This document shows, one piece after another, positions 1 through 12,044 of a stretch of DNA of 64,000 bases. Positions within the stretch are counted from its first letter, which is position 1. Each line of letters opens with the position of its first letter. Origin of the DNA: Nocardiopsis composta (GTDB taxonomy: Bacteria > Actinomycetota > Actinomycetes > Streptosporangiales > Streptosporangiaceae); the NCBI RefSeq assembly GCF_014200805.1, contig NZ_JACHDB010000002.1:372001-436000 (forward strand), in the 5' to 3' direction. Under the pieces are notes generated by a model. That model saw nothing but the letters and a program-made list of their open reading frames with translations, was not told the DNA's origin and made no database searches. A program made the position numbers and the translations under genes.

Positions 1-3000
1 GAGGGCGCGGGCCTGCTGTTCTTGGAGCGGCTGAGCGACGCGCGGCGCAATGGGCGTCCGGTGCTGGCGGTGGTGCGGGGTTCGGCGGTCAATTCCGACG
101 GGGCGTCCAACGGGTTGACGGCGCCGAGCGGGCCGGCGCAGCAGGCGGTGATCCGGGCGGCGCTGGCCGATGCAGGGCTGGAGCCGGGTGAGGTCGATGC
201 GGTGGAGGCGCACGGGACCGGGACCCGGTTGGGCGACCCGATCGAGGCCGAGGCGCTGAGCGCGGTCTACGGCGCCGGCCGGGAGCGGCCGCTGCGGGTG
301 GGGGCGCTCAAATCCGTCATCGGGCACACCCAGGCGGCCGCCGGGGTGGCCGGGGTGATCAAGACCGTGCTCGCCATGCGGCACGGCGTGCTGCCGGCCT
401 CGCGCAACCTCGACGAGCCCACCCCGGAGGTGGACTGGGAGCGGAGCGGACTCGCCCTGCTGCCGGAAGCGGAGCCGTGGCCGGCGGCCGGCCGGCCGCG
501 CCGCGCCGGCGTCTCCTCGTTCGGGGTGAGCGGCACCAACGCGCACCTGATCCTCGAGGAGGCCGCGGAGGAGCCGGCCCGGCCCGGGGATGCGCCGTCC
601 GCGGCGCAGGGCCCGGCCGGGGACGGCCCGCCCGGCGCTTCGGCGGACCGGCCGTCCTCACAGGGGGCCGCTGCGATGGCGGACCGGGACGCCCCGGCTC
701 CGGTCGCCCGCGAGGAGGGAGAGGAGCGAGCCGGGGCCGCACCGCCTGCGGCGCACCGTCCGGCCAGGCGTGCCCCGTCCGCCGCCCCGGAGGACCGGCC
801 GGCCTCGCACGGGTCCTTGCCGGCGGATCGGGAGGCCCCGGACCCGCTGCTCCCCTTCGTGCTCTCCGCCGCGTCCCCGGAGGCCCTCCGGGACCAGGCG
901 CTGCGCCTCATCGACCACCTCGGGCGGGACGATCGCGCTCCGCTCGCCGGGGTGGCCCGCGCCCTGGCCGCTACCCGCGCGGTCCTCGCGCACCGCGCGG
1001 TGGTGCTGGCCGCCGACCGCCCCGCCCTGCTCGCCGGGCTCGCCGGAGTCGCCGAAGGGAAGGGGCGAGTCCTCGGTGCCCCCGACCCCGGGGCAGGGCC
1101 GCCCGGCCCGGCCGGGCGGGGGAGCGGGGCGCCCGTCCCGCCCCCGGCGGCCGACCCCGACGGGCCGGTGTTCGTCTTCCCCGGGCAGGGCACCCAGTGG
1201 CCGGGGATGGCCGCCGAGCTGATGCGCGACTCGGAGGTGTTCCGCCGGACCGCCACCGAGTGCGCGGAGGCGCTGCGGCCGCACGTCGGCTGGGATCCGC
1301 TGGCGGTGCTCCGCGGCGACCCCGGAGCCGCCCCGCTGAGCAGGGTCGACGTGGTCCAGCCGGTGCTGTGGGCGGTGATGGTGGCGCTCGCCGCGACCTG
1401 GTGCTCGCACGGGGTGCGGCCGGCCGCGGTGGTCGGCCACTCCCAGGGCGAGATCGCCGCCGCCTGCGCCTCCGGTGCGCTGTCCATCGCCGACGGCGCC
1501 GCGGTGGCCGCGCTGCGCAGCGCCGCGATCACCCGGATCGCCGGCAGCGGCGCGATGGCGGCGGTCGCGCTCGGCGAGACCGCGACGGCCGAGCGGATCG
1601 CCGCGCTCGGCGGGGACGTGCACACCGCCGCGCTCAACGGCCCCTCCTCCACGGTGGTGTCCGGTTCGCTGGAGGCGGTGCGCGCGCTGGTGGCGCGCTG
1701 CCGGGAGGAGGGGGCCGACGCCCGCCTGGTGGAGGTGGACTACGCCTCGCACTCGCCGCACGTCGAAGCGGTGCGCGAGCAGGTGCTGGCCGCCCTCGCC
1801 GGGGTGTCGCCGGCCGAACCGGCGGTGCCGTTCCACTCCACGCTGCTCGGCGGGCCGCTCGACGGGACGCCGCTGGACGCCGGCTACTGGTACGCCAACC
1901 TGCGCTCGACGGTGCGCTTCGCACCCGTGGTGCGCGCGCTCGCCGAGGCCGGCCACCGGACGTTCATCGAGGTCAGTCCGCACCCGGCGCTGACCGCGGC
2001 GGTCACCGCCGCAATGGAGCAGGCCGGCGTGCGGGGCGCCGCGGTCGGCACCCTGCGCCGCGGGGCGGGCGGGGCGGACCGGATGGCGGCGGCGCTCGGC
2101 GAGGCTCTGACGCACGGGGCCCTCGACCTGGGCCGCGCCTCCGGAGGGCCGCTGCCGGCCGCCGCGGCCCGGGCGTTCACCGAGGGCGCCCCGATCGACT
2201 GGCGCGGCTGGTTCGCCGCCCGGCCGGACGGCGGCGGCCCCCCGGTCGCCCTGCCCACTTACCCCTTCCAGCGCCGCCGCTACTGGCTGGACGCCCCCGC
2301 CGCACCGGCCGGCGCGGCCGCCGGGGAGGACGACCCCGGCCTCTGGTCCGCGGTGGACGCCGGCGACGCCGACCGGGCCGCCGCGGAACTCGGCCTGGAC
2401 CGTGCGGAACTGGCCCCGGTGCTGCCCGCCCTCGCCGAGCGGCGCCGCCGGCGCCGCTCGGACGCCGAGACCGACCGGCTCCGCTACCGCGAGGCCTGGG
2501 TTCGCGTCCCCGCCCCGCCCCGCCCCCGGCTCGCCGGCACCTGGCTGCTGGTCACCGGGGAGGACGGCGCCACCGGGGAGCTCGGCGCGGCGGCCGCCCG
2601 CCGGATGGCCGCCTGCGGCGCCCGGGTGGTCCCGGTCGCCGCCCCGCCCGGGGCCGACCGGGCGGCGCTCGCCGCGGCACTGTCCGAAGCGGCCGGCGCC
2701 GGTGCACCCCCCGCCGGGGTGCTCTCCCTGCTGGCCTGCGGGGACGGCGAACCGCTCGGGCCGGACACCCCGTCGGTGCCGCGCACCCTGGCCGAGACGG
2801 CCGCGCTGGTGCAGGCGCTCGGCGACGCGGGCATCGCCGCACCGCTGTGGTGCGCCACCCGGGGCGCGGTCGCCGCGGTCCCAGAAGACGAGATCGCCGA
2901 CCCGCGCCGGGCCGCGGTGTGCGGCCTGGGCCGGGTGGCCGCCCAGGAGCACCCGGAGCGCTGGGGCGGCACGGTGGACCTGCCGCCCGGCCCGGGCGAA

Positions 3001-4425
3001 GCGGAGCTCGGCCTGCTCTGCGCGGCGCTCGGCGCCCCGGGCGGCGAGGACCAGACCGCGGTCCGGCCGCAAGGGCTGCTGGCCCGGAGGCTGGAGCGGG
3101 CACCGCTCGCCGGCGCGCCCGCACAGCACCGGATCAGGCCGGGAACGGTGCTGGTCACCGGCGGGACCGGGGCGCTGGGGGCGCAGGTCGCCCGGCGGCT
3201 CGCCGCCGAACCGGAGCCGCCGCACCTGCTGCTGGTCGGGCGGCGCGGCATGGCGGCGCCCGGCGCCCCCGCCCTCGTCGAAGAGCTGCACCGGGCCGGG
3301 GCGGAGGTCACCGTCGCCGCCTGCGACGCGGCCGACCGCGGCGCGCTGGGCCGGCTGCTCGCCGCCGTCCCCGCCGACCGGCCGCTGCGCGCGGTGCTGC
3401 ACGCCGCGGCCGCACTGGACGACGCCCCGGTGGACGCGCTCACCCCGGCCCGGATGGAGCACGCGCTGCGCGCCAAGGCCACCGCCGCGCTGCACCTGCA
3501 CGAGCTCACCCTCGACGCCGACCTCGACGCCTTCGTGCTGTTCTCCTCGGTGGCCGGGCTGGTCGGGGTGGCCGGGCAGGGCAACTACGCCCCGGGCAAC
3601 GCGGTGCTGGACGCGCTGGCCCGGCACCGCCGCGCCCTCGGCCTGGAGGCCACCGCCGTCGCCTGGGGTGCCTGGGCCGGCCAGGGCATGGCCGCCGAGC
3701 GGACCGGGGACCGGCTGGCCCGGCACGGCCTGCCCGGGATGGACCCGGACACCGCGGCCGGGGCGCTGCTCGGCGCCGTGCGGCACCGCGACACCGCGGT
3801 GGCGCTGGCCCGGATCGACTGGACCCGCTTCCCCGCGGCCTTCACCGCGGTGCGGCCCAGCACCCTGCTCGACCGGATCCCCGAGGCGGCGCCGGATCCC
3901 GCCGCCGGTACCGCGCCGGAGCCGCCGGCCGCCGGCGAGGACCGCGGCCGGGCCCTGCTCGACCTGGTGCGCCGGGAGACCGCCGCGGTCCTCGGGCACG
4001 GGTCGGCGGCCGAGGTCGCCGGCGACCGCGCCTTCAAGGAGCAGGGCCTCGACTCGGTCACCGCCCTGGAACTGCGCAACCGGCTGGCGGCCGCGCTGCG
4101 GGTGAGACTGCCGGCCTCGGCCGCCTTCGACCACCCCACCCCGGCCGCGCTCGCCGCGCACCTGGACGCCGGGACCGGCCCGGCCGAACCCGCCGGGCGG
4201 GGGGAGCCCACCCCGGAGGAGCGGCTGGACGCCGCCCTGGCCCGGGTGGAGGCGGCGCTCTCCGCCGCGGGTCCGGCCGCGCTGGAGCGCAGCGGCGCGG
4301 CCGGGCGGCTCCGCGCCCTGCTCGGCGGCCCGGAGCACGGGCGACCATCGGGCGACGCCGAGGTCGACGACGCGACCCCCGAGGAGCTGTTCGCCCTCAT
4401 CGACGCGGAGCTCGGCGGGTCCTGA
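1..4425 (+). CDS. Modular type I polyketide synthase, KS-AT-KR-ACP module (5' end outside window)
   Basis: The reading frame is open at base 1, so this is the C-terminal 1474 residues of a larger PKS. Order seen: KS remainder (HGTGT near residue 71 and the following GHTQAAAG; the active-site Cys lies upstream), AT from about 390 (GHSQGE near 479; YASHS at 581-585, the signature usual for methylmalonyl-CoA), a reduced post-AT region without DH or ER, KR from about 1050 (GGTGALG, LDD motif, catalytic Tyr in NYAPGN), ACP (phosphopantetheine Ser about 1352 in GLDSVTA) and an acidic C-terminal docking tail. The LDD motif predicts a B-type KR; YAPGN recalls the DEBS KR1 arrangement. The module should add one methylmalonyl unit and leave a beta-hydroxyl. 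No TE is present, so the chain passes to the next protein, 111 nt downstream. Confidence 0.95.
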   Translation, partial: EGAGLLFLERLSDARRNGRPVLAVVRGSAVNSDGASNGLTAPSGPAQQAVIRAALADAGLEPGEVDAVEAHGTGTRLGDPIEAEALSAVYGAGRERPLRVGALKSVIGHTQAAAGVAGVIKTVLAMRHGVLPASRNLDEPTPEVDWERSGLALLPEAEPWPAAGRPRRAGVSSFGVSGTNAHLILEEAAEEPARPGDAPSAAQGPAGDGPPGASADRPSSQGAAAMADRDAPAPVAREEGEERAGAAPPAAHRPARRAPSAAPEDRPASHGSLPADREAPDPLLPFVLSAASPEALRDQALRLIDHLGRDDRAPLAGVARALAATRAVLAHRAVVLAADRPALLAGLAGVAEGKGRVLGAPDPGAGPPGPAGRGSGAPVPPPAADPDGPVFVFPGQGTQWPGMAAELMRDSEVFRRTATECAEALRPHVGWDPLAVLRGDPGAAPLSRVDVVQPVLWAVMVALAATWCSHGVRPAAVVGHSQGEIAAACASGALSIADGAAVAALRSAAITRIAGSGAMAAVALGETATAERIAALGGDVHTAALNGPSSTVVSGSLEAVRALVARCREEGADARLVEVDYASHSPHVEAVREQVLAALAGVSPAEPAVPFHSTLLGGPLDGTPLDAGYWYANLRSTVRFAPVVRALAEAGHRTFIEVSPHPALTAAVTAAMEQAGVRGAAVGTLRRGAGGADRMAAALGEALTHGALDLGRASGGPLPAAAARAFTEGAPIDWRGWFAARPDGGGPPVALPTYPFQRRRYWLDAPAAPAGAAAGEDDPGLWSAVDAGDADRAAAELGLDRAELAPVLPALAERRRRRRSDAETDRLRYREAWVRVPAPPRPRLAGTWLLVTGEDGATGELGAAAARRMAACGARVVPVAAPPGADRAALAAALSEAAGAGAPPAGVLSLLACGDGEPLGPDTPSVPRTLAETAALVQALGDAGIAAPLWCATRGAVAAVPEDEIADPRRAAVCGLGRVAAQEHPERWGGTVDLPPGPGEAELGLLCAALGAPGGEDQTAVRPQGLLARRLERAPLAGAPAQHRIRPGTVLVTGGTGALGAQVARRLAAEPEPPHLLLVGRRGMAAPGAPALVEELHRAGAEVTVAACDAADRGALGRLLAAVPADRPLRAVLHAAAALDDAPVDALTPARMEHALRAKATAALHLHELTLDADLDAFVLFSSVAGLVGVAGQGNYAPGNAVLDALARHRRALGLEATAVAWGAWAGQGMAAERTGDRLARHGLPGMDPDTAAGALLGAVRHRDTAVALARIDWTRFPAAFTAVRPSTLLDRIPEAAPDPAAGTAPEPPAAGEDRGRALLDLVRRETAAVLGHGSAAEVAGDRAFKEQGLDSVTALELRNRLAAALRVRLPASAAFDHPTPAALAAHLDAGTGPAEPAGRGEPTPEERLDAALARVEAALSAAGPAALERSGAAGRLRALLGGPEHGRPSGDAEVDDATPEELFALIDAELGGS

Positions 4426-4536
4426 CCCGCAGCCGGCACACCTGCGGTGCCGTTCCCCGGGCACCGCCTCCGGGCCCGACCGCAGGGCCCGCCCGGCACC
4501 ATCGCCGGGCACTCGCCCCCCAACAGAGAGGCCGTG

Positions 4537-7500
4537 ATGGCGGACGACCGGAAACTCCTCGACTACCTCAAACGCACCACCGCCGACCTGCGCCGGACGC
4601 GCGCCCGGCTGCGGGAGGCCGAGGCCGCCCGCCGGGAGCCGGTCGCCATCGTGGCGATGGGCTGCCGGTTCCCCGGGGGCGCGGACACCCCGGACCGGCT
4701 GTGGGAGCTGCTCGCCTCGGAGACCGACGCGATCTCCGGATGGCCGGCCGACCGCGGCTGGGACACCGAGCGCCTCTACCACCCGGAACGCGGCCGGGCC
4801 GGCACCTCCTCCACCCGGGAGGGCGGATTCCTGTACGACGCGGCCGACTTCGACGCCGGGTTCTTCGGGATCTCCCCGCGGGAGGCGGCGGCCATGGACC
4901 CCCAGCAGCGGATCCTGCTGGAGCTGGCCTGGGAGACCGTGGAACGGGCCGGGATCGACCCGGCCGCGCTCGCCGGCACCCGCACCGGGGTGTTCGCCGG
5001 GATCAGCAACCACGACTACGCGGCCGATGCGCTCGGTGCCACCGAGGAGGCCGGCGGTTTCTGGACCACCGGCACCTCCGGCGCGGTCGCCTCCGGCCGG
5101 ATCGCCTACGCCCTGGGCCTGCGCGGCCCGGCCGTCACGGTCGACACCGCCTGCTCCTCCGCGCTGGTCGCCCTGCACCTGGCGGTGCGCAGCCTGCGCG
5201 GCGGCGAGTGCTCGCTCGCGCTGGCCGGCGGGGCCACCGTCATGGCCACCCCCGCCCTGTTCGTCGAGTTCTCCCGGCAGCAGGGGCTCTCCGCGGACGG
5301 CCGCTGCCGGGCGTTCGACGCCGGCGCCGACGGGACCGGCTTCGCCGAGGGGGCCGGGGTGCTGCTGCTGGAGCGGCTGACCGACGCGCGGCGCAACGGG
5401 CACCCGGTGCTGGCGGTGGTGCGGGGTTCGGCGGTCAACTCCGACGGGGCCTCCAACGGTCTGACCGCGCCCAGCGGCCCGGCGCAGCAGGCGGTGATCC
5501 GGGCGGCGCTGGCCGATGCCGGGTTGGAGCCGGGCGAGGTCGATGCGGTGGAGGCGCACGGGACCGGGACCCGGCTGGGCGACCCGATCGAGGCCGAGGC
5601 GCTGATCGGCGCCTACGGCCCGGGCCGGGAGCGGCCGCTGCGGATCGGCTCGGTCAAGTCCAACATCGGGCACACCCAGGCCGCCGCGGGCGCCGCCGGG
5701 GTGATCAAGACCGTGCTCGCCATGCGGCACGGCGTGCTGCCCGCATCGCTGCACATCGCCCGGCCGACCCCGCACGTCGACTGGGACGGCGCGGCGGTCC
5801 GGCCGCTCCGCGCCGCCGAACCCTGGGAGCCCGGGGAGCGGCCGCGCCGCGCCGGCGTCTCCTCGTTCGGGATCAGCGGCACCAACGCGCACCTCATCCT
5901 TGAAGAACCGCTCGAAGAACCGCTCGGAGAGCCGGCGGACACCGCACCGGCCGCGGACGGGGGACCGGAGGCCCCCGCCGAAGGGCGGACCGCCCCGGCG
6001 GAGCGCCCCTTCGCCCCCGGCGGCCCGGTGCCCTGGATCGTCTCCGGGCGCACCCCGGCCGACGTCCCGGCGCAGGCCCGCGGACTGGCGGAGTACCTGG
6101 ACGCGCACTCCGCCGAACCGCGCCTGCCGGAGGACGCCGGCCACGCGCTGGCCGGACCCCGCGACCGGCTGCGCTACCGGGGCGCGGTGCTGGCCCGCAC
6201 CCTCGGCGGGCTCGCCCAAGGGCTGCGCGGGCTGGCCGAGGGGCGCACCGGCGACCCGCACGGGCCGCCCGGCCGGGTGCGGATCGTGCCGCCGCGGCCG
6301 GCGCACCCGCCGGAGCAGACCGTGTTCGTCTTCCCCGGCCAGGGCTCCCAGTGGCCGGGCATGGGCGCGGCGCTGCTGGAGGAGTCCCCGGTGTTCGCGG
6401 CGCGGATGGCCGAGTGCGAGGCGGCGCTGGCGAAGTACCTCGACTGGTCCCCGACCGGCGTGCTGCGCGGCGGAGGGCCCGGGCTGGACCGGGTCGACGT
6501 GGTGCAGCCGGCGCTGTTCGCGATGATGGTGTCGCTGGCCGCCGTCTGGGAGGCCTGCGGGGTCCGCCCCACGGCGGTGGTCGGCCACTCCCAGGGCGAG
6601 ATCGCCGCGGCCGCGGTGGCCGGCGCGCTCACCCTGGACGACGCGGCCCGGCTGGTCGCCGAGCGCAGCCGGGCGGCGCTGCCGCTGATCGGCCGGGGCG
6701 CCCTGGTCTCGGTCGGGGCGCCGGCCGAGCGGCTGGACGCCTGGCTGGCCGGGGCGGGGCGGGACCTCACCGTCGCGGCCCGCAACGGCCCGGCCGCGGC
6801 CGCGGTCGCCGGGGACCCGGCCGACCTGGCCGAGCTGGAGGCGTGGTGCGCCGCCGAGGGGTACCCGGCGCGGCGGGTGCCCGCGGCCTACGCCGCGCAC
6901 AGCCCCGCCGTCGACGAGATCCGCGCGGACTTCCTGGCCGCCGTGGGCGCCGTGCACCCCGGCCCGGGGCGGGTCCCGATCCACTCGACGGTCACCGGGG
7001 CCCCGGTGACCGGCACCGGACTGGACGCCGGCTACTGGTTCGCCAACCTGCGCCGGCCGGTGCTGTTCGAACCGGTCGTCCGCGGCCTGGCGCAGCGCGG
7101 ACGCACCGCGTTCATCGAGGTCAGCCCGCACCCGGTGGTCGCCGACGGGATCGAGGCGACGCTGGAGTCGGTGGCCGGGGGCCCCTCCGGCGACCCGGGC
7201 GGAACCGTGCTGGCCACCCTGTACCGGGGCGACGGCGGGCGGGACCGCTTCACCGCGGCGCTCGCCGAGGCGCACGCCTCCGGCGTCGCCTTCGACCGGG
7301 ACCGGGTCTTCGCCCCCGCCGCGGGGCGCCGGGCGGACCCGCCGGTCTACGCCTTCCAGCGGGAGCGGTACTGGCTCGCGCCGCGGCGCGGCGGCGGGGG
7401 CGACGTCCCGGCCGCCGCCCACCCGCTGCTCGGCGCGGAGCTCCCCCGGCCGGACGGCGCCGGACCGCTGCTCACCGGGCGGCTCTCGCTGTCCGAGGAG

Positions 7501-10500
7501 CCCTGGCTGGCCGACCACGCCACCGACGCGACCGCGCTGCTCGCCGGGACAGCCCTGCTCGACCTCGCACTGCACGCGGGCGCCCGCTGCGGCCGCCCCG
7601 CCCTGGAAGGGCTGGAGATGCTCGCCCCGCTGGAGCTCCCCCCGGACCGGGACCTCCGGCTCCAGCTCGCCGTGGAGGCCCCGGGCCCGGACGGCCGCCG
7701 GACGCTGCGCATCCACTCCCGCCCGGCCGAACCGCGCGGGGCGCGCGCGGAGCCCGCCGGCGGCGGGTGGACCCTGCACGCGGAGGGCGTGCTGGCCGAG
7801 CCCGGCCCCGGCGGGGAACCGGCCGGCCCGCGGGCGTGGCCGCCGCCGGGCGCCGACCCGGTCCCGCTGGAGGGCGTCTACGACCGGCTGGCCCGCCGGG
7901 GCTACCGGTACGGGCCGGCGTTCCAGGGGCTGCGCGCGGCGTGGCGCACCGCGGACGCGGTCCACGCAGAGGTGGAGCTCCCCGAGGGCGCCCCGGCCGA
8001 GGGCTTCGGGCTGCACCCGGCGCTGCTCGACGCGGCCCTGCACGCGATGCTCGTCGACGCCTCCGGGGAGCCCCGGCCCGGCCTGCGGATGGCCTTCGCC
8101 TGGGAGGGCGTGCGGCTGCACCGCGCCGGCGCGTCCCGGCTGCGGGTCTCCCTCACCCGGACCGGCGGCGCGGAGGAGGAGGTCTACCGGGTCGAGGCGG
8201 CTCTGCCCGACGGGACTCCGGTGCTCACCGCCGACGCGCTCACCGTGCGCGAGGCCGCCGGCCCCGGCGGCGAGGCGGGCCGGTCGCTGTACCGGCTCGA
8301 CTGGGCGCAGACCGGGCCGCGGCCCACCGGGCCGCCGCCGTCCGGCCGGTGGGCGCTGCTCGGCGGCGACCCCGCCGCCGGGAGCCTCGGCGCCGTCCCG
8401 GCCCACCCCGACCCGGCCGGGCTGGCCGCGGCGGTGGCGGCCGGCGCGCCTACCCCCGAGCTCGCGGTCGCCGCGGTGCCCGGCGCCGGGGAGGGCGCCG
8501 GGCCCGAGGCCGCCCGCGGGGCGGTCCGCGCAGCCCTGGACCTGGTGCAGCGCTGGCTCGCCGACGACCGCCTGGAGCGGACCCGGCTGGTGCTGGTCAC
8601 CCGCGGAGCGGTGGCGACCCGGGCCGGGGAGGGCGTCGCCGACCCGGCCGGCGCCGCGGTCTGGGGGCTGCTGCGCTCGGTGCAGACCGAGCACCCGGGG
8701 CGGTTCCGCATCGTCGACCTCGGCCCCGGCGGCGCGCACCTGCTGCCGTGGGCGCTGGCCCTGGACGAGCCCCAGGCGGCGGTCCGCCACGGGGAGCTGC
8801 TCGCCCCGCGGCTGGTCCCCGAGCGGGCCGGCTCCGCGGCGGCGGCCGACCGGGGCTGGCGGCTGGAACCGGACGGCAGCGGCCGGATCGACGGCCTGGC
8901 CAGGGTCCCGCACCCGGACGCCTCCCGGCCGCTGGGCGAGGGGGAGGTCCGGGTGGAGGTGCGGGCCGTCGGCCTGAACTTCCGGGACGTGCTGCTCACC
9001 CTCGGCGCCTACCCCGGGACCGCGAGGATCGGCTCCGAGGCCGCTGGAGTGGTCACCGGGACCGGGCCGGGCGTGCACGGGCTGGCCCCCGGCGACCGGG
9101 TGATGGGCCTGCTCAGTGCGGCAGTCGGCCCGGTCGGGGTGGCCGACCAGAGGCTGCTCGCGCCCGTCCCGCCCGGCTGGGGCTTCGCCCGGGCGGCCAC
9201 CGCCACCGGCGTCTACCTCACCGCCTACCGGGCGCTGGTGGACGTCGCCGGGCTGCGCCCGGGGGAGCGGGTGCTGGTGCACGCGGGGACCGGCGGCGTG
9301 GGGATGGCCGCCGTGCACCTCGCCCGGCACCTGGGGGCGGAGGTCTTCGCCACGGCGAGCAAGGACAAGCGGCCGGTGCTGCGCCGGATGGGGGTGCCCG
9401 CGGCGAACGTCTCCGACTCCCGCTCCGCCGCCTTCGAGGAGGACGTGCTGCGCGCCACCGGCGGCGCCGGCGTCGACGTGGTGCTCAACTCGCTGACCGG
9501 GCCGCTGGTCGACGCCTCACTGCGGCTGCTGGTGCGCGGCGGCCGGTTCGTCGAGCTCGGCAAGACCGACCAGCGCGACCCGGAGCGGACCGCCGCGGAC
9601 CACCCCGGCGTGGTCTACCACCCCTTCGAACTCCACCGGGCCGGGCCGGACCGGATGGCCGAGATGCTCGCCGAACTCCTCGCCCTGTTCGACAAGGGGA
9701 CGCTGCCCCTGCCGCCGCTGTCCTGCCTGCCGGTGGGGGCGGCCGCGGAAGGGCTGCACCGGCTCCAGCGCGGCCGCAACACCGGCAAGATCGCGCTGAC
9801 CGTGCCCCGCCCCCTGGACCCCGGCGGCACCGTGCTGATCACCGGCGGCACCGGCGCGCTCGGCGGCAGGCTCGCCCGCCACCTGGTCACCGGGCACGGG
9901 GTGCGCAGCCTGCTGCTGCTGAGCAGGCAGGGCCCGGACACCCCCGGCGCCGACCGGCTCCGCGCCGACCTGGCCGAACTGGGAGCCGAAGCCGCAGTCC
10001 TGGCCTGCGACGCCTCCGACCCCGCCGAGCTCGACCGGGCGCTGCGGGCGGTCCCGGAGGACCGGCCGCTGACCGCGGTGGTGCACGCGGCCGCCGTCAT
10101 CGACGATGGGACCGCCGCCTCGCTCACCGCCGAGCGCGTCGACGCGGTGATGCGCGCCAAGGCGGACGCCGCCTGGGCACTGCACGAGCGCACCCTCGAC
10201 ACCGACCTGGCGGCGTTCGTGCTGTTCTCCTCGGCGGCGGGCGTGCTGGGCACGGCCGGCCAGGCCGGGTACGCGGCGGCCAACGCCTACCTGGACGCGC
10301 TCGCCGAGCACCGGGCCGCCCTGGGGCTGCCCGCGGCCTCGCTCTCCTGGGGGCTGTGGGAGGTCCGCGGCGCGGCCGCGCAGGAGCTGACCGGGACCGA
10401 CCTGGCCCGGATGGGCCGGGCCGGCCTGCGCGCCATGCCGGTCCGGCTGGGGCTGGAGCTGTTCGACGCGGCCCTGGCCTCCGGCCGGCCGCACCTGGTG

Positions 10501-11982
10501 CCGATGGCGCTGGACCTGCCGGGGCTGCGCGCCGGCGAGGCCCGCGACACCGCCCCGGTGCTGCGCGGGCTGGTCGGCGCCCCCGGGCGGGCCGACCGCG
10601 CCCCCGCGTCCGCGGTCGACCGCTCCGACCTGCTCACTCTGGTCCGGACCCGGGCCGCGGAGGTCCTCGGGCACAGCGGGGCCGGCGCGGTCCCGGCCGA
10701 CGCCTCCTTCCTGGAGCTGGGCTTCGACTCGCTCACCGCGGTCGAGCTGCGCAACCGCCTCGGCGCCGACCTCGGCACCCGGCTCGCCTCCGGGGTGGTG
10801 TTCGCCCACCCCACGCCGCGCCGCCTGGCCGCCCACCTGGAGACCACGGCGCCGCCGCGGGCGGGAGCGGCGGACGAAGCGGCGGCCGCCCCGCAGGAGC
10901 CCGGGGGAGCGGGCCCCCGCCCGGACTCCCCGGCGGATCCGCTCCCCGCGGCCCGGCCCGCCGGCGCCGTCGGAGAGGACGGCGCCGCCGGCCCCGCCGC
11001 CCCGGCGGACACGGCCGGTTCCGCCGAGGGAGCCGCCGGGGGAGGGGGACCCGCGGCGGACGGGGCGGCCGGCACCGCCTCCGGGAACCGCTCCGACGCC
11101 GCGGACGGCGGCCTGGTCGGGCTCTTCCTGGACGCCTGCCGGACCGGGCGGACGGCGGAGGGCGCCGCCATGCTGCGCACGGCGTCCGTGCTGCGCCCGG
11201 TGTTCGCCTCGGCCGAGGAGCGGGGGGAACCGGTGCGCCCGGTCCGGCTGGCCCGGGGCGCCCCGGCGGACGGGCGGGCCGTGCTGGTCTGCTTCCCCTC
11301 GCTGGTGATGGCCGCAGGGGCGCACGAGTACGCCCGGTTCGCCGCGGCGCTGCGCGGGGAGCGGGACGTCGTGGTCCTCCCGCACCCGGGCTTCGAACGG
11401 GGGGAGGCGCTGCCCGCGAGCGTCGGCGCGCTGGCCGAGGTGCACGCGCGCGCGGTCCTGCGGTACACGCAGGGCCGGCCGTTCGCCCTGCTCGGCCGCT
11501 CCTCCGGCGGGTGGGCGGCGCACGCGGTCGCCCACCGCCTCGAAGAGCGGGGGGTGCGCCCCGAGGCGCTCCTGCTGCTGGACACGCCGCCGCCCGGAGA
11601 GGACCGGACGCTGGACGTGGTGGGCGCCGGGATCGCCGCACGCGAGGCGGAACTGGGCCTGACCGACCCGGTCCGCGCCACCGCGACCGGCGGCTACCTG
11701 CGGCTCTTCTGGGAGTGGACGCCGCCGGAGGTGGCCGCGCCCGCCGTCCAGTTCCGCCCGGAGGAGCCGCTGCCCGGCCTGGACGGGGCGCCGATGCCGG
11801 CGGACGCGTGCCGCTTCGACTGGCGGCCCCCGCACACCGAGGAGCAGGTGCCCGGCGACCACCTCACCATGCTGGAGGAGCACGCCGCGGCGACGGCGCG
11901 GGCGGTGCACGCCCGGCTGGCCGGCACCGGCGCCCCCGCCCCGGTCCCGGCCCAGCGCGGAGCGGAGCGGGAACACGCCTGA
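4537..11982 (+). CDS. Terminal modular PKS protein, KS-AT-DH-ER-KR-ACP-TE
   Basis: Length 2481 aa. I chose the ATG at 4537 because it follows AGAGAG and begins the usual N-terminal coiled-coil docking helix; a longer frame to 4447 has no docking sequence. Domains: KS (Cys206, His341, His379), AT (Ser685 in GHSQGE; YAAHS at 785-789, a variant of the methylmalonyl motif YASHS), DH (His994, Asp1165), ER (NADPH motif about 1579-1592; Tyr1492, the residue linked to 2S methyl), KR (GGTGALGG about 1769; IDD 1855-1857; Tyr1912), ACP (Ser2065), a Pro/Ala/Gly linker and a TE (Ser2322 in GRSSG, His2442). The DH motif HxxxGxxxxP reads HxxxAxxxxA (Ala998, Ala1003), so dehydration is doubtful and the ER may have no substrate. 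The TE marks chain release and the end of the assembly line. Confidence 0.96.
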   Translation: MADDRKLLDYLKRTTADLRRTRARLREAEAARREPVAIVAMGCRFPGGADTPDRLWELLASETDAISGWPADRGWDTERLYHPERGRAGTSSTREGGFLYDAADFDAGFFGISPREAAAMDPQQRILLELAWETVERAGIDPAALAGTRTGVFAGISNHDYAADALGATEEAGGFWTTGTSGAVASGRIAYALGLRGPAVTVDTACSSALVALHLAVRSLRGGECSLALAGGATVMATPALFVEFSRQQGLSADGRCRAFDAGADGTGFAEGAGVLLLERLTDARRNGHPVLAVVRGSAVNSDGASNGLTAPSGPAQQAVIRAALADAGLEPGEVDAVEAHGTGTRLGDPIEAEALIGAYGPGRERPLRIGSVKSNIGHTQAAAGAAGVIKTVLAMRHGVLPASLHIARPTPHVDWDGAAVRPLRAAEPWEPGERPRRAGVSSFGISGTNAHLILEEPLEEPLGEPADTAPAADGGPEAPAEGRTAPAERPFAPGGPVPWIVSGRTPADVPAQARGLAEYLDAHSAEPRLPEDAGHALAGPRDRLRYRGAVLARTLGGLAQGLRGLAEGRTGDPHGPPGRVRIVPPRPAHPPEQTVFVFPGQGSQWPGMGAALLEESPVFAARMAECEAALAKYLDWSPTGVLRGGGPGLDRVDVVQPALFAMMVSLAAVWEACGVRPTAVVGHSQGEIAAAAVAGALTLDDAARLVAERSRAALPLIGRGALVSVGAPAERLDAWLAGAGRDLTVAARNGPAAAAVAGDPADLAELEAWCAAEGYPARRVPAAYAAHSPAVDEIRADFLAAVGAVHPGPGRVPIHSTVTGAPVTGTGLDAGYWFANLRRPVLFEPVVRGLAQRGRTAFIEVSPHPVVADGIEATLESVAGGPSGDPGGTVLATLYRGDGGRDRFTAALAEAHASGVAFDRDRVFAPAAGRRADPPVYAFQRERYWLAPRRGGGGDVPAAAHPLLGAELPRPDGAGPLLTGRLSLSEEPWLADHATDATALLAGTALLDLALHAGARCGRPALEGLEMLAPLELPPDRDLRLQLAVEAPGPDGRRTLRIHSRPAEPRGARAEPAGGGWTLHAEGVLAEPGPGGEPAGPRAWPPPGADPVPLEGVYDRLARRGYRYGPAFQGLRAAWRTADAVHAEVELPEGAPAEGFGLHPALLDAALHAMLVDASGEPRPGLRMAFAWEGVRLHRAGASRLRVSLTRTGGAEEEVYRVEAALPDGTPVLTADALTVREAAGPGGEAGRSLYRLDWAQTGPRPTGPPPSGRWALLGGDPAAGSLGAVPAHPDPAGLAAAVAAGAPTPELAVAAVPGAGEGAGPEAARGAVRAALDLVQRWLADDRLERTRLVLVTRGAVATRAGEGVADPAGAAVWGLLRSVQTEHPGRFRIVDLGPGGAHLLPWALALDEPQAAVRHGELLAPRLVPERAGSAAAADRGWRLEPDGSGRIDGLARVPHPDASRPLGEGEVRVEVRAVGLNFRDVLLTLGAYPGTARIGSEAAGVVTGTGPGVHGLAPGDRVMGLLSAAVGPVGVADQRLLAPVPPGWGFARAATATGVYLTAYRALVDVAGLRPGERVLVHAGTGGVGMAAVHLARHLGAEVFATASKDKRPVLRRMGVPAANVSDSRSAAFEEDVLRATGGAGVDVVLNSLTGPLVDASLRLLVRGGRFVELGKTDQRDPERTAADHPGVVYHPFELHRAGPDRMAEMLAELLALFDKGTLPLPPLSCLPVGAAAEGLHRLQRGRNTGKIALTVPRPLDPGGTVLITGGTGALGGRLARHLVTGHGVRSLLLLSRQGPDTPGADRLRADLAELGAEAAVLACDASDPAELDRALRAVPEDRPLTAVVHAAAVIDDGTAASLTAERVDAVMRAKADAAWALHERTLDTDLAAFVLFSSAAGVLGTAGQAGYAAANAYLDALAEHRAALGLPAASLSWGLWEVRGAAAQELTGTDLARMGRAGLRAMPVRLGLELFDAALASGRPHLVPMALDLPGLRAGEARDTAPVLRGLVGAPGRADRAPASAVDRSDLLTLVRTRAAEVLGHSGAGAVPADASFLELGFDSLTAVELRNRLGADLGTRLASGVVFAHPTPRRLAAHLETTAPPRAGAADEAAAAPQEPGGAGPRPDSPADPLPAARPAGAVGEDGAAGPAAPADTAGSAEGAAGGGGPAADGAAGTASGNRSDAADGGLVGLFLDACRTGRTAEGAAMLRTASVLRPVFASAEERGEPVRPVRLARGAPADGRAVLVCFPSLVMAAGAHEYARFAAALRGERDVVVLPHPGFERGEALPASVGALAEVHARAVLRYTQGRPFALLGRSSGGWAAHAVAHRLEERGVRPEALLLLDTPPPGEDRTLDVVGAGIAAREAELGLTDPVRATATGGYLRLFWEWTPPEVAAPAVQFRPEEPLPGLDGAPMPADACRFDWRPPHTEEQVPGDHLTMLEEHAAATARAVHARLAGTGAPAPVPAQRGAEREHA

Positions 11983-11990
11983 CCCCCGTC

Positions 11991-12011
11991 GGGGCCGCGG
12001 TGCGCGGCCCC
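11991..12011 (+). terminator. Hairpin after the PKS operon
   Basis: A perfect 9-bp stem (GGGGCCGCG/CGCGGCCCC) with a 3-nt loop starts 9 nt after the PKS stop codon, in the short gap before the convergent kinase gene. No T-run follows, as is common in actinobacteria. Confidence 0.6.
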
Positions 12012-12044
12012 GGCAGGGCTACCGCGCGCCGGCCCCGGCAGGGG

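Noticed and set aside
658-9330. A 2890-residue open frame antisense to the PKS
   Set aside because: Composition is low-complexity Gly/Arg/Pro/Gln with no domains; it mirrors the PKS codons.
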